Shown here one piece after another: positions 19,829 through 28,843 of a DNA stretch of 64,000 nucleotides. Each line of letters starts with the position of its first letter. Position 1 is the first letter of the stretch. Position numbers and translations under genes: made by a program. The stretch spans positions 372,594-436,593 of the forward strand of contig NZ_SJPW01000008.1 in the NCBI RefSeq assembly GCF_007860125.1, written 5' to 3'. The notes under the pieces were generated by a model. That model did not search any database, had not been told where the DNA came from, and saw nothing but the letters and a program-made list of their open reading frames with translations. This stretch comes from Rubripirellula tenax. Lineage in GTDB: Bacteria > Planctomycetota > Planctomycetia > Pirellulales > Pirellulaceae.

Positions 19829-21106
19829 TCAGGACCTTCGTCCGTAGCGATCTGGCGAAAGCAATTCTAATCCTTCAATCGACGCAGGTTTTCCGTCGAC
19901 CATTTCGGCGACCAACTCGCCCGATACCATGGCCAAGCTGATCCCCATCATTGCATGGCCCGTCGATACGATGACGTTTTGCAAACGTCGTGGTCGACCG
20001 AGATAGGGCATTCCATCGGGTGAACAAGGCCGCAACCCGACCCAAGGCTTGCAGTCGCGGAAGTCACTTACCGCAAACTTCGGAAAGTAGTCAGGAATCG
20101 ATTTCAGGATGCCGCGGACCCGCGACGTCGAAATAGATTCATCCAGTCCCGCGATTTCCATCGTGCCGCCGAATCGAACGGCTTCACCCATCGGGGTCAC
20201 CGCGACACGCGCCTCGGTCAGAATAGAACAAATCGACGGACGCTCGACGGGGTTTTGCAACGTGACGCTGTAGCCCTTCCCAGCTTGCATCGGCAACTCG
20301 ATGCCCAGACGTATTCCCATTGCAGACGACCAAACACCGCCGCACAGGATGATTTCGTCCGCGTCGAATTCACCTAAGTTTGTGAGTACGCGTTCGATCT
20401 GATTCGACACAGGCGACGCAGAGTAAGCAAAGTCAGTGACTTCGCAATCCCAACGGAAGTCGACGTTTTGTGCCGCCAGACGATTCTCCATCGCTGACAT
20501 CAAACGATTCGGCGATAGATGGCAGTCTTTGGGGTAATAAACCGCACCCGATATATCCATCGTGATCGACGGATCAAGTTCGGCAGCTTCTGGCGCGGAT
20601 AGCACTTTGACCGGAACACCCAAACGTTCGGCAAACTTAGCGGTTTCACATTCTTCGTGAAAAGACTTGTTTTTTTTGCACAGCATCATCAGTCCCGTCG
20701 GACTGAAGTCGAATCCGTCGGGCAACTCGGATTGTAAGGCTTCGTACCCCGCTCGGCTCGCCAAATGAAGATCGCGCAAAAGCGGCGCCGAGCGATCCAC
20801 GTGCTGTTGGGTGCAAGCGGTTTTGAACTTCCACAACCACGACGCCAACTCCATCGACAAACGCGGACGAATGTAAAATGGCGACTCGGGACTGGCCATC
20901 CATTTCAATCCCATTCGAATCATGCCGGGTGCGGCAAGCGGGATCATGTGGCTAGGCACGATCATGCCCGCGTTGCCGAACGAGCAGCCGCCACGGTGCG
21001 ACGGACCGCGGTCAATCACGGTCACTTGATGACCGGACGCGTGGCAGTGCCACGCAGTTGAAAGCCCTATGACGCCGCCGCCGATGATGACAATCCGCTT
21101 AGACAA
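19829..21106 (-). CDS. FAD-dependent D-amino-acid (cis-4-hydroxy-D-proline) dehydrogenase
   Basis: DadA-type flavoprotein of 425 residues. The dinucleotide-binding motif VIIGGGVIGLSTAWH begins at residue 4, and the C-terminal GLRPCSPDGMPYLG and STGHAMMG motifs are those of glycine/D-amino-acid oxidases. With the next two genes it would oxidise cis-4-hydroxy-D-proline to pyrroline-4-hydroxy-2-carboxylate, feeding electrons to the respiratory chain. The start is TTG at 21106: the Rossmann strand begins immediately after it and no in-frame ATG precedes it. A GGGAG ribosome site lies 8 bases upstream, overlapping the end of the epimerase gene, so the two are coupled. Substrate specificity is inferred from context. 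Confidence 0.9.
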   Translation of the reverse strand: MSKRIVIIGGGVIGLSTAWHCHASGHQVTVIDRGPSHRGGCSFGNAGMIVPSHMIPLAAPGMIRMGLKWMASPESPFYIRPRLSMELASWLWKFKTACTQQHVDRSAPLLRDLHLASRAGYEALQSELPDGFDFSPTGLMMLCKKNKSFHEECETAKFAERLGVPVKVLSAPEAAELDPSITMDISGAVYYPKDCHLSPNRLMSAMENRLAAQNVDFRWDCEVTDFAYSASPVSNQIERVLTNLGEFDADEIILCGGVWSSAMGIRLGIELPMQAGKGYSVTLQNPVERPSICSILTEARVAVTPMGEAVRFGGTMEIAGLDESISTSRVRGILKSIPDYFPKFAVSDFRDCKPWVGLRPCSPDGMPYLGRPRRLQNVIVSTGHAMMGISLAMVSGELVAEMVDGKPASIEGLELLSPDRYGRRS

Positions 21107-21108
21107 CT

Positions 21109-22083
21109 CTAGGACTCCCGCGAAGCGGCATCGGGATCAATTCCCCACGCAAACGGATCTGCGGGATCGATGTGCAGACGCGATTGCGACGTGACGAAAG
21201 CACGTCCGGTGATGACCGGACGAATCCGCTGTTCATCAGTTGCCGTGTATTGAAAACGCCCCTCGAATGTGGTGCCAAGGATTCCAGCCTGAACCCAGTT
21301 CTGGTCGGGCGCAAGCGTGCCATCCGCAGCCAAGCACGCCAATTTCGCACTCGTGCCTGTTCCGCATGGCGATCGATCGTATGCCAACCCTGGACACAGC
21401 ACGAAGTTCTGCGAGTCTGCACCGGTGCAAGGCGTCGTCGCAAACAACTCGACGTGATCGACTTCCGGGTAGCCCGATTCATTGATCGATTTCCGAATCA
21501 AGGTCGCTGATCGTTGCAACCAATCAACTTCGTGCAGCGATATTTCGAACTTGGGATAAGTCACCAAGAAAAACCAATTGCCACCCCACGCCACATCGCC
21601 GATGACTTCACCGATCGTGGGAACATCGATCGTGACGTCCTTGGCCAACCGATAGCTTTCGATGTTTTCAAACGAAACGGATCCATCGACGTTGTTGGTC
21701 GTCGTGACGATGCCGACCGGCGTTTCGACACGACATTTTTCACCGATACTCTGGCCCCTATGTTTTAGTGTCGTGATCACACCAATCATCCCGTGGCCGC
21801 ACATTCCCAGATAGCCGACATTGTTGAAAAAGATGACACCGATATCTGCCGATCCATCAAGGGGCTTGCACATGAGGGCACCGACCATGACATCGTTGCC
21901 GCGTGGTTCACGGACGATCGCACGCCGATAGTGATCAAATTGTTCCCGGAAAACGACCAACTGGTCGGCAACGCTACCCACGCCCAGATCGGGAATCCCC
22001 GAAACCACAACACGCGTCGGTTCACCCTCGGTGTGGGAATCGATCACTTCGATGGAACTTGCCGGTTCATCACGTTCAAGCAT
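21109..22083 (-). CDS. 4-hydroxyproline 2-epimerase (proline racemase family)
   Basis: Protein of 324 residues of the proline racemase superfamily. Both catalytic cysteines are present, Cys95 in MCGHG and Cys240 in SPCGTG, which marks a racemase/epimerase and excludes the Thr-containing trans-3-hydroxyproline dehydratase. It interconverts trans-4-hydroxy-L-proline and cis-4-hydroxy-D-proline in the cytoplasm. The start used is ATG 22083, just before the conserved IEVIDSHTEGEPTRVV; a longer frame upstream would overlap the previous gene more deeply. The ATG overlaps the stop of the upstream DapA-family gene by 8 bases. Neighbours strongly favour hydroxyproline over proline as substrate. Confidence 0.92.
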   Translation of the reverse strand: MLERDEPASSIEVIDSHTEGEPTRVVVSGIPDLGVGSVADQLVVFREQFDHYRRAIVREPRGNDVMVGALMCKPLDGSADIGVIFFNNVGYLGMCGHGMIGVITTLKHRGQSIGEKCRVETPVGIVTTTNNVDGSVSFENIESYRLAKDVTIDVPTIGEVIGDVAWGGNWFFLVTYPKFEISLHEVDWLQRSATLIRKSINESGYPEVDHVELFATTPCTGADSQNFVLCPGLAYDRSPCGTGTSAKLACLAADGTLAPDQNWVQAGILGTTFEGRFQYTATDEQRIRPVITGRAFVTSQSRLHIDPADPFAWGIDPDAASRES

Positions 22084-23059
22084 GCTGGCCCGCCGGTGAT
22101 TGGCACGTGATTCGGTCGGCTTCTTTGCGTCCGGTCCAATCTTGCCACCATGCCATGAACAACTTGAATTGCGATTCAACAAATCCGCGTTGGCTCGCAC
22201 TCAAAGCGTCATCGCTATTGAAGTGTTTCGCGTAACGCGCGTCACCCTGCAATTCCAAAAGATACTTGTAGTACAAGACCAAGTCGGGACCTTCATCGAA
22301 GGTCGATAGCACGGTCAGCGCTTCGTCCAATTCTTTCGCCAGTCGCCTTGCTGTAGCGTCGCCGTTCGCAGCAGCGCGACAGAGTGAAACCAGGATAAGC
22401 ACTTGCTCGGGAAGGCAGTTGCCAATACCAGTAATTGCACCGGAAGCACCACAGTGTACGAATCCGTGAAAGACCTGAGTGTCGACGCCGGCCATCAGAA
22501 CGACGTTGTCATCGGCGCTCGTGATCTGTTCGCTGGCATAGCTGAGTGCGGCTGCACCGCCAAATTCCTTGAATCCAACCAGGCTTGGAAACTGGTTGCG
22601 CAAACTGAAAAACAGATCGGCCTTGGTTTCGAATCCATAGTAGGGGCTGTTGTAGATCACCGCGGGCAGATCCGGCGCGGCGGCCAAGATGCGGGAAAAA
22701 TGGTTTCGCTGGGCGGCAGGCGAAGTACCACGCGACAGGACGCGCGGGATCACCATCAAACCGTCCGCGCCGATCGATTGAGCGTGGGCGGCATGATCCG
22801 CCGCCAGGGTTGTATTCTGGGCACCGGTTCCCACGATGACGCGTAAGTCCGCATCGACCAATGCGGCGACACCCTGTTGGCGTTGTCCATCCGTCAGCAG
22901 CGGCCAATCACCCATGGATCCGCAATAGACAACCGCATGCATGCCTGCGGCGACCAACTGAGTTGCCTTCTCAACCAAGGCGTGAAAATCGGGTTGACCG
23001 TCATCGCCGCAAGGCGTCATCAGGGCTGGGATACAGCCCTTGAAAATCGAAGCGTCCAT
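22076..23059 (-). CDS. DapA-family lyase, probable 1-pyrroline-4-hydroxy-2-carboxylate deaminase
   Basis: Protein of 327 residues of the dihydrodipicolinate synthase/N-acetylneuraminate lyase family. The Schiff-base lysine is Lys164 in GFKEFGG, and the Tyr of the NSPYYGF motif is the family proton relay. In hydroxyproline clusters this family removes ammonia and water from pyrroline-4-hydroxy-2-carboxylate to give alpha-ketoglutarate semialdehyde. ATG 23059 (MDASIFKGCIPALMTP) is chosen because the family N-terminus starts there; the frame extends nine residues further. It is the first gene of the three-gene minus-strand operon. The semialdehyde dehydrogenase needed to reach 2-oxoglutarate is not in the window. 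Confidence 0.9.
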   Translation of the reverse strand: MDASIFKGCIPALMTPCGDDGQPDFHALVEKATQLVAAGMHAVVYCGSMGDWPLLTDGQRQQGVAALVDADLRVIVGTGAQNTTLAADHAAHAQSIGADGLMVIPRVLSRGTSPAAQRNHFSRILAAAPDLPAVIYNSPYYGFETKADLFFSLRNQFPSLVGFKEFGGAAALSYASEQITSADDNVVLMAGVDTQVFHGFVHCGASGAITGIGNCLPEQVLILVSLCRAAANGDATARRLAKELDEALTVLSTFDEGPDLVLYYKYLLELQGDARYAKHFNSDDALSASQRGFVESQFKLFMAWWQDWTGRKEADRITCQSPAGQHA

Positions 23060-23175
23060 CTCGTAGCTCGTTCGTTGAATCGACAATACGTGAAAGTTGC
23101 CGACGCAAATGTCTAACCCGAGACTCTGTTGCAGCGCCGACCGTATCGCGATCTTGACTGCAACCGACGTTCATT

Positions 23176-24495
23176 TCAATCCGCCGATGGTTGAGTCAGA
23201 TGTTCGGTGCTTGAAATGACGCTACTGTCGATGCCGAACGCGTAGATCCACGACGAATTCGATGCGACGAAATCGTTGTCACAGCAGACCCAAAGGGTTC
23301 GACGTCCGTCGGGCAGCGGCTTGCCCCAACACATGCCTTCGGGTTTCTCCGGCGCCGATTCGCCTCGGATCCCGAAACGTTCGTCAAGCAAATCCACCAG
23401 CAAGTGCTTTTCGACGGCGCGGATCGATGCTGGTAAGTTCGCATCTTTTAAGAAAGGGTGGCTCTTCACGTCCGTTGCGTTGGAAAGATCGGCAATGTAG
23501 ATGCGTTTGTTCTTTGCATCGGCCCCCGGCACGCTGTCGCGTTCGAGAACCAAGAATCGCGTTTCATCGATGGCCAAAATCTCGCTCAGTCCGGTGGTTT
23601 CATCATCCAACTGGTAGATCACTTCCGATTCCACATCGCCGGCGTCATCAAGCACAAGCCAGCGGCAATTTCGGCCCAACACGCGGCCGTTTTCGATGCG
23701 TCCGTCTTGCACAAGCGGGCTTTGAACCGTGGCTACGATTCGACTTCCCATTGGGGTGATTGCGATACCTTCGAGACCGCGGTTGGGGACGCTACCCATC
23801 GAACCGTAGACGCCACCATCCGAATGCAGACCGAAATGGTTTGGCACAACCATCTTGCCGATTAGCGAACCTGTGGGCGAAAACTTGAGGATTCGCGGAC
23901 CATATTCGTCCGAAACCAGCAAGTTCCCGTCCGCCATGCAACGAATGCCTTCGGGATCGAGAGCGGTAAAATGATCGAGGTCACCGCCGTGCGTATGAGT
24001 TGCCGCAAAGTCGATCCCGTGCGATTCAAGCGAACCCAAAAAGTTCTTTCCGTCTGCAGAGCGCAGCAGACGCGTTTCGATCAACTTCATCTGTATCGTT
24101 GCCGTTGCCGGGTGAAGGGTCAGATCGGTTTCATGGAAACGGCACGGAAAATTGACCAGTCCGTCGCCTGCGCCCCGGTCCGCCAACAAGATGAAACGGT
24201 CAGACCGACGGTCGTATTCGATACCCGACAAGCCGCCAAACTGGTTCAGCGGGCTACCATCCTCTAGTTTTCCCTCGATCGGGCACTCGTCGGTCGCGTT
24301 TCCGGCGATTTCGATGACGCCAAGAAGTTCAACGGGTGACAAAGCCGCTTCATTTGGCTTTCGAAGCGACGAAAGCCGCGGTTCGGCGGCATCTGAGCTC
24401 ATCGCTGCTACGAAGAAAGAAAAGCCGAACATCGCAATCGGCGCCGTGACCGAACGAACTACATCCATCGCAATCGCTGACCGCCACTTCATCAT
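23176..24495 (-). CDS. Secreted phytase-like esterase domain protein
   Basis: Protein of 439 residues with an N-terminal signal sequence (hydrophobic stretch about residues 12-33 ending at SDAAEP). The rest resembles the esterase-like activity of phytase domain, a beta-propeller: LSGIEYDRRSDRFILLADRG, then EGIAITPMG and EPEGMCWGK-like blades. Such proteins are exported and may hydrolyse phosphate or other esters, but the activity of this subgroup is not well established. It lies 116 bases downstream of the hydroxyproline operon's first gene on the same strand, with its own leader. Start at the first of two adjacent ATGs. Confidence 0.8.
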   Translation of the reverse strand: MMKWRSAIAMDVVRSVTAPIAMFGFSFFVAAMSSDAAEPRLSSLRKPNEAALSPVELLGVIEIAGNATDECPIEGKLEDGSPLNQFGGLSGIEYDRRSDRFILLADRGAGDGLVNFPCRFHETDLTLHPATATIQMKLIETRLLRSADGKNFLGSLESHGIDFAATHTHGGDLDHFTALDPEGIRCMADGNLLVSDEYGPRILKFSPTGSLIGKMVVPNHFGLHSDGGVYGSMGSVPNRGLEGIAITPMGSRIVATVQSPLVQDGRIENGRVLGRNCRWLVLDDAGDVESEVIYQLDDETTGLSEILAIDETRFLVLERDSVPGADAKNKRIYIADLSNATDVKSHPFLKDANLPASIRAVEKHLLVDLLDERFGIRGESAPEKPEGMCWGKPLPDGRRTLWVCCDNDFVASNSSWIYAFGIDSSVISSTEHLTQPSAD

Positions 24496-24658
24496 GAATC
24501 AATCCTAGGCTCGAACGGCCTGAAACGAGGTCCAATCGGGAACTCGAGAAATCGAGTAACCGCACGCGAGCAGATTATGGAAAGTTGTCTCCTTTTTTCT
24601 GCGATCAAACGGCGAGGAAACTGTGAAGGTTTGATGAAGAATGGTGGCGTCCGAAACG

Positions 24659-25216
24659 CTACGAATTTTCGTTTGCAGAGTTAGCCTTTGCGAGCGACAT
24701 CGCGAATTGCTTCACCACCGGTCGCTGGGTCAAACGCGGGTTGATGTGGGGCCGCGCCGCGAGCAGTGTTTTCTGGGCATCGTCCGCCGACACACCTCGG
24801 TATTTCATCAGCCAGCAGATCGCCACGGTCGCGCTGCGAGCGCGGCCAGCCTTGCAGTGGATGTAAACGGTTTTGCCCGCTTGGGCATGCTGTTGAACAA
24901 ATTCGACCGCCCGTTCAACATCCTCCAACCGTGGATGCGTGAAGTCGGTGGTGGGAATGTGCAATTGCTGGATGTTAAGCCGCTGGTATTCGGCCTGAGG
25001 CCCATCGTATTCTTCACAAGTGTTCACGACGGCTCGGACACCGGCGTCATACATCGCCTGGACGTCGCGGGAAAATGGGTATGCACCCACGATCACGTTC
25101 GTATCGATTGCGTCCCACCAATTTCGTCGATTCAAGTACCGAGCCAAGGTATAGTTCCAGCACAACGTCGGGTAAAAAACCGAGCGGGCATAGAGTCGAC
25201 GCAGCTTAGCATTCAT
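24659..25216 (-). CDS. PTPMT1-like dual-specificity phosphatase (probable phosphatidylglycerophosphatase)
   Basis: Protein of 185 residues. The active site HCKAGRARS holds the CX5R loop with Cys121 and Arg127. Upstream, WWDAIDTNVIVGAYP and, downstream, the segment around ARPHINPRLTQ match the layout of PTPMT1, the mitochondrial phosphatidylglycerophosphate phosphatase of eukaryotes. The first 25 residues contain an amphipathic/hydrophobic segment (FYPTLCWNYTLARYL) that could sit on the membrane. ATG 25216 (MNAKLRRLYARS) is preferred over an alternative start 16 codons upstream. It is transcribed divergently from the TPR-peptidase gene. Cardiolipin/phosphatidylglycerol synthesis is the likely role; a protein phosphatase remains possible. 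Confidence 0.83.
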   Translation of the reverse strand: MNAKLRRLYARSVFYPTLCWNYTLARYLNRRNWWDAIDTNVIVGAYPFSRDVQAMYDAGVRAVVNTCEEYDGPQAEYQRLNIQQLHIPTTDFTHPRLEDVERAVEFVQQHAQAGKTVYIHCKAGRARSATVAICWLMKYRGVSADDAQKTLLAARPHINPRLTQRPVVKQFAMSLAKANSANENS

Positions 25217-25378
25217 AGACGTGGCAGCGATGAGTGTTCCGAACGGGGGGCCATGAGGGGCCAAACTTGGTGCAACAGAATTCCTAGGCCGTCAGATTAA
25301 CCGATTCGTCGGTGAACGCACCCGGTGCCGCGAACAGCTAAACTGGGGCAATATGGTTCTCGTTCATTTGGATGTCGA

Positions 25379-27901
25379 ATGTTAAGACTCTTGGCCGTTT
25401 CGATCCTGGCTTTTATCACGTCGGTTGGGTCGACGGCGACTGCGGCTGACTTGACCGTCGCAAACGACCTCTTTTTAGCCGGGAAGTACGACGAGGCGAA
25501 AAAGATCGCTGCTGAGCAGGTGGACGGTGGAATTTGGAATGAGCGTTGGCCACGATTGCTGATCGAATGCCAGTTGGTGATGGGTGAGTATGTGTCCGCC
25601 GTTGATACCTACGAAACGGCGATGAAACGCTATCCGACCAGCCTGACGCTGCGGATGTTGGGATTGGATGCCTATCGGTTTGCCGGAGAGTCCGACGAGG
25701 TAATTGAGGCGAAGGCACAGATTCTTCGACTGTTGGAGAGTTCACCGTCGCGATACGCCAGCCGCGACAACTTGGTTGCGGCGGGTCGCTTTTTTGCCAT
25801 GCGGGGCGAAGACGCGCGAAAGATATTGGAGCATTTCTACGATCGTGTCCGTGATGCCGACCCCGAGTTCTTGGAAGCCTATGTCGCAACGGCGGAATTG
25901 GCGATTGAGAAAGGAGACTTTAAAGTCGCCGCCGACACGTTGTTGCGTGCCGAACTGATCGCGCCGGAAGATCCACGAATCGCATTTTTGTCGTCGCAAG
26001 CATGGCGGAACTCCGATTCCGAAAAATCGTCCGCCTATTTGGAAGAGTCGCTTTCGCAAAACCCGCGGTACATCCCCGGCCTGATCGAGCGGGCGGAGTT
26101 GGCGATCGATGCCGAACAATATGAAGTGGCTCATGGCGCGATCTCGTCGGTTTTGCTTGTCAACGTTCACGAACCCGCGGCGTGGAGTCTGCTTGCCGTG
26201 TTGGCTCACATGGAAGGCCAATACGAAATTGAATCACTGATGCGGGCCGCGGCGCTCAGTACATGGAAAGACAATCCCGCGGTGGATCATATGATCGGAA
26301 GGATGCTATCGAAAAAGTATCGCTTCGCCGAAGGAGCCGCCTACCAGCGACGTGCTATCGAGTTTGCATCCGACTTTCGGCCCGCCGTATTCCAGCTTGC
26401 TCAGGATCTGCTGCGACTCGGTCATGAGGACACGGGGTGGATCTTGGCCGACGAAGTCGCGAAGGAAGACCCCTACAACGTCGTCGCCCACAACTTGTCG
26501 ACGCTGAATGAACAAGTTCGCGGTTACACGCAAATCGTTTCGAATGGGATCGAGATTCGTATGGAGCCGAGGGAGGCTGCGATCTACGGCGATTCCGTGA
26601 TGAACTTGCTTCGTGAAGCCAAGCTAGTTCTTTGCGAAAAGTACAACGTTCAGTTAGAAGACAATATCGTCGTCGAGATTTTTCCCGACCAAAAAGACTT
26701 TGCCATTCGCACGTTCGGATTGCCGGGCGGTGCAGGGTACTTGGGCGTTTGTTTCGGGCGAGTGATCACCGCTAACAGCCCCGCGTCGCAGGGCGCATCG
26801 CCGTCGAATTGGCAAAGCGTGCTCTGGCACGAATTTTGTCACGTGGTGACGCTCGAAAAGACACGCAATCGAATGCCGCGTTGGTTGAGCGAGGGCATTT
26901 CCGTTTACGAAGAACGGATGCGAGACCCGTCGTGGGGCGAGTCGATTTCGCCGACCTATCGGACAATGATGCTGGGTGATGAATTGACGCCGGTTTCCCA
27001 ATTGAGCAGCGCGTTTCTGAATCCGCCGACGCCCATGCATCTGCAATTCGCATATTACGAATCGTCATTGGTGATCGAGTTTCTGATTGCAACACATGGT
27101 CTGGAGGCACTGCGGAGAACCCTCGACGACCTTTCGTCGGGACTACCGATCAACGACGCATTGACGCGAAACGTTGGCTCGATTGAGAAGCTGGACGCAA
27201 CGTTTGCCGAATATGCAAAGCAGGTCGCCCTCGATTTTGGCGGTGACGCGGACTGGAGTCGCGAGGATCAACCCGAGAAATCCGATGCTGCGGCAATGGC
27301 GAAATGGATCGAATCGAATCCGCAGAACTACTGGGCATTGATCGCCAAATCCCAGCAGCAGATCGCTGCGGAACAGTTTGAGGATGCAAAGTCGACGCTG
27401 GAAACGATACGCGACCTGGGTGCAGTAACGGGTGGCCAAGGTGGGCCCCTCGAATTGTTGGCTTCTGTCTATCGCAAGACCGGCGAGGTCGAATCCGAGA
27501 AAGCGACGCTGAAACAGATCACCGCCAAGTCCAGCGATTCGCTGGATGCCATCGAGCGATTGATCACGATCGCGCGGGAAGAGTCGGACTGGTCGACGGT
27601 GTTGGCATATGGCGATCGCTTTCTGGCCGTCCAACCATTGATCGAGACCGGACATCTGGCGATCGTCGACGCCGCCGAACAGATTGAGGAACCGCAACGA
27701 GTTGTCGAAGCCTTGTCGGCACTCGAAAATCTTGATCCGGTGGATCCAGCGGCGTTGGATTATCGCAAGGCGAAAGCGTTGTACAAACTTCATCGCAATT
27801 TGGAAGCGAAGCAAAGCGTGTTGAAGGCGCTCGATGAAGCACCTCGGTATCGGGACGCCCATCGGCTGTTACTGGAAATCGAAGCGGGAAAACCGAAATG
27901 A
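25379..27901 (+). CDS. Secreted TPR protein with gluzincin (MA-like) peptidase domain
   Basis: Protein of 840 residues. A signal peptide (MLRLLAVSILAFITSVGSTATAAD) is followed by TPR repeats to about residue 370. A zinc peptidase domain has His484-Glu-Phe-Cys-His488 (HExxH) and a downstream Glu in LSEGISVYEE about 20 residues later, the gluzincin arrangement. More TPR repeats fill residues 620-840. ATG 25379 fits the signal peptide; an earlier alternative start would add 18 residues before it. The gene ends in an ATGA overlap with the DUF4159 gene, so the two are translated together. Role unknown: an exported peptidase tethered to a TPR scaffold, probably working with DUF4159 and VWA proteins. 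Confidence 0.86.
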   Translation: MLRLLAVSILAFITSVGSTATAADLTVANDLFLAGKYDEAKKIAAEQVDGGIWNERWPRLLIECQLVMGEYVSAVDTYETAMKRYPTSLTLRMLGLDAYRFAGESDEVIEAKAQILRLLESSPSRYASRDNLVAAGRFFAMRGEDARKILEHFYDRVRDADPEFLEAYVATAELAIEKGDFKVAADTLLRAELIAPEDPRIAFLSSQAWRNSDSEKSSAYLEESLSQNPRYIPGLIERAELAIDAEQYEVAHGAISSVLLVNVHEPAAWSLLAVLAHMEGQYEIESLMRAAALSTWKDNPAVDHMIGRMLSKKYRFAEGAAYQRRAIEFASDFRPAVFQLAQDLLRLGHEDTGWILADEVAKEDPYNVVAHNLSTLNEQVRGYTQIVSNGIEIRMEPREAAIYGDSVMNLLREAKLVLCEKYNVQLEDNIVVEIFPDQKDFAIRTFGLPGGAGYLGVCFGRVITANSPASQGASPSNWQSVLWHEFCHVVTLEKTRNRMPRWLSEGISVYEERMRDPSWGESISPTYRTMMLGDELTPVSQLSSAFLNPPTPMHLQFAYYESSLVIEFLIATHGLEALRRTLDDLSSGLPINDALTRNVGSIEKLDATFAEYAKQVALDFGGDADWSREDQPEKSDAAAMAKWIESNPQNYWALIAKSQQQIAAEQFEDAKSTLETIRDLGAVTGGQGGPLELLASVYRKTGEVESEKATLKQITAKSSDSLDAIERLITIAREESDWSTVLAYGDRFLAVQPLIETGHLAIVDAAEQIEEPQRVVEALSALENLDPVDPAALDYRKAKALYKLHRNLEAKQSVLKALDEAPRYRDAHRLLLEIEAGKPK

Positions 27902-28752
27902 AATTGAACCGTTCATCCGTTGCTATCGCACTCTCGTTCGCCGTGATCGGTATCGGAAGCGTTGTGCTTGCCCAACGGGGCCGATGGAGACGCGATGATA
28001 GTATCGAAACCGATCGTCGCGGTGTGCCGACTTGGGAAGTCGATTCCAAGTTTCCAGCGGACATGTTCACGTTCGCGCGGGTCCGTTACGAATCCTATGG
28101 CGGTTACGGACGCGGCGGTGGCGGATGGCGAACCGACTATCCCGACAGCGACTTAAACTTTTCGCTGCGGTTGCAACAATTGACTTCTATGAAGGTCAAT
28201 CCCGACCCAGTCGTGGTCGAGTTGACGGACGAGAAGTTGTTTGACTATCCGTTCTTGTACCTGATCGAACCCGGTGCGTTGGTGTTCGACCAGGCAGAGG
28301 TCGAAGCGCTGCGACGGTATTGCTATAACGGCGGATTCTTGATGGTCGACGATTTCTGGGGCGACGCGCAATACGAAAACCTAGCGCGCGAACTGAAGCG
28401 AGTATTCCCTGATCGCGATCCAGCGGAAGTGCCGTTGTCGCACGAGATCTTTCATTGCGTCTACGACATGAAAGAAAAGCCGCAGGTTCCCGCCATCGGC
28501 CAAGCTTACCGGATGGCAAACGGACAGATCGGAACTTGGGAGCAGTCGTGGGACGGCAGTGACACGCGCACGCCTCACTACCGGGCTATCACCGACGACG
28601 AAGATCGCATCATGGTTTTCATCTGCCACAACACGGATCTGGGCGACGGATGGGAACGCGAAGGCGAAGACCAATGGTACTTCGACGAGTTCTCGGTCAA
28701 GAAGGCCTATCCGATGGGCATCAACATTGTGACGTACGCGATGACCCATTAA
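27898..28752 (+). CDS. Secreted DUF4159 protein
   Basis: Protein of 284 residues with a signal peptide (to about residue 26) and a DUF4159 domain. The domain starts with FTFARVRYESYGGYGRGGGGW and includes the conserved FLYLIEPGALVF and FLMVDDFWGD segments, resembling an amidotransferase-like fold without an obvious catalytic triad. DUF4159 proteins are regularly encoded with MoxR, DUF58 and VWA proteins in planctomycetes and Bacteroidetes gliding or envelope loci, but their biochemical role is unknown. It overlaps the peptidase gene by four bases and is followed by a clear intrinsic terminator. Confidence 0.88.
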   Translation: MKLNRSSVAIALSFAVIGIGSVVLAQRGRWRRDDSIETDRRGVPTWEVDSKFPADMFTFARVRYESYGGYGRGGGGWRTDYPDSDLNFSLRLQQLTSMKVNPDPVVVELTDEKLFDYPFLYLIEPGALVFDQAEVEALRRYCYNGGFLMVDDFWGDAQYENLARELKRVFPDRDPAEVPLSHEIFHCVYDMKEKPQVPAIGQAYRMANGQIGTWEQSWDGSDTRTPHYRAITDDEDRIMVFICHNTDLGDGWEREGEDQWYFDEFSVKKAYPMGINIVTYAMTH

Positions 28753-28754
28753 AA

Positions 28755-28780
28755 AAAGCCAGCCTGGATAGGCTGGCTTT
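28755..28780 (+). terminator. Intrinsic terminator after DUF4159
   Basis: Perfect 10-bp stem AAAGCCAGCC / GGCTGGCTTT with a 6-base loop, three bases after the DUF4159 stop codon. The A-run before it and the TTT ending the stem suit termination from both sides, so it probably also stops transcription from the convergent gene at 28844. Confidence 0.8.
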
Positions 28781-28843
28781 CGTGATTTTCCAATCTGTCG
28801 GGTAACTGGGTTTTGAAAACAGTTACCCAGACACGCGTCCAGA

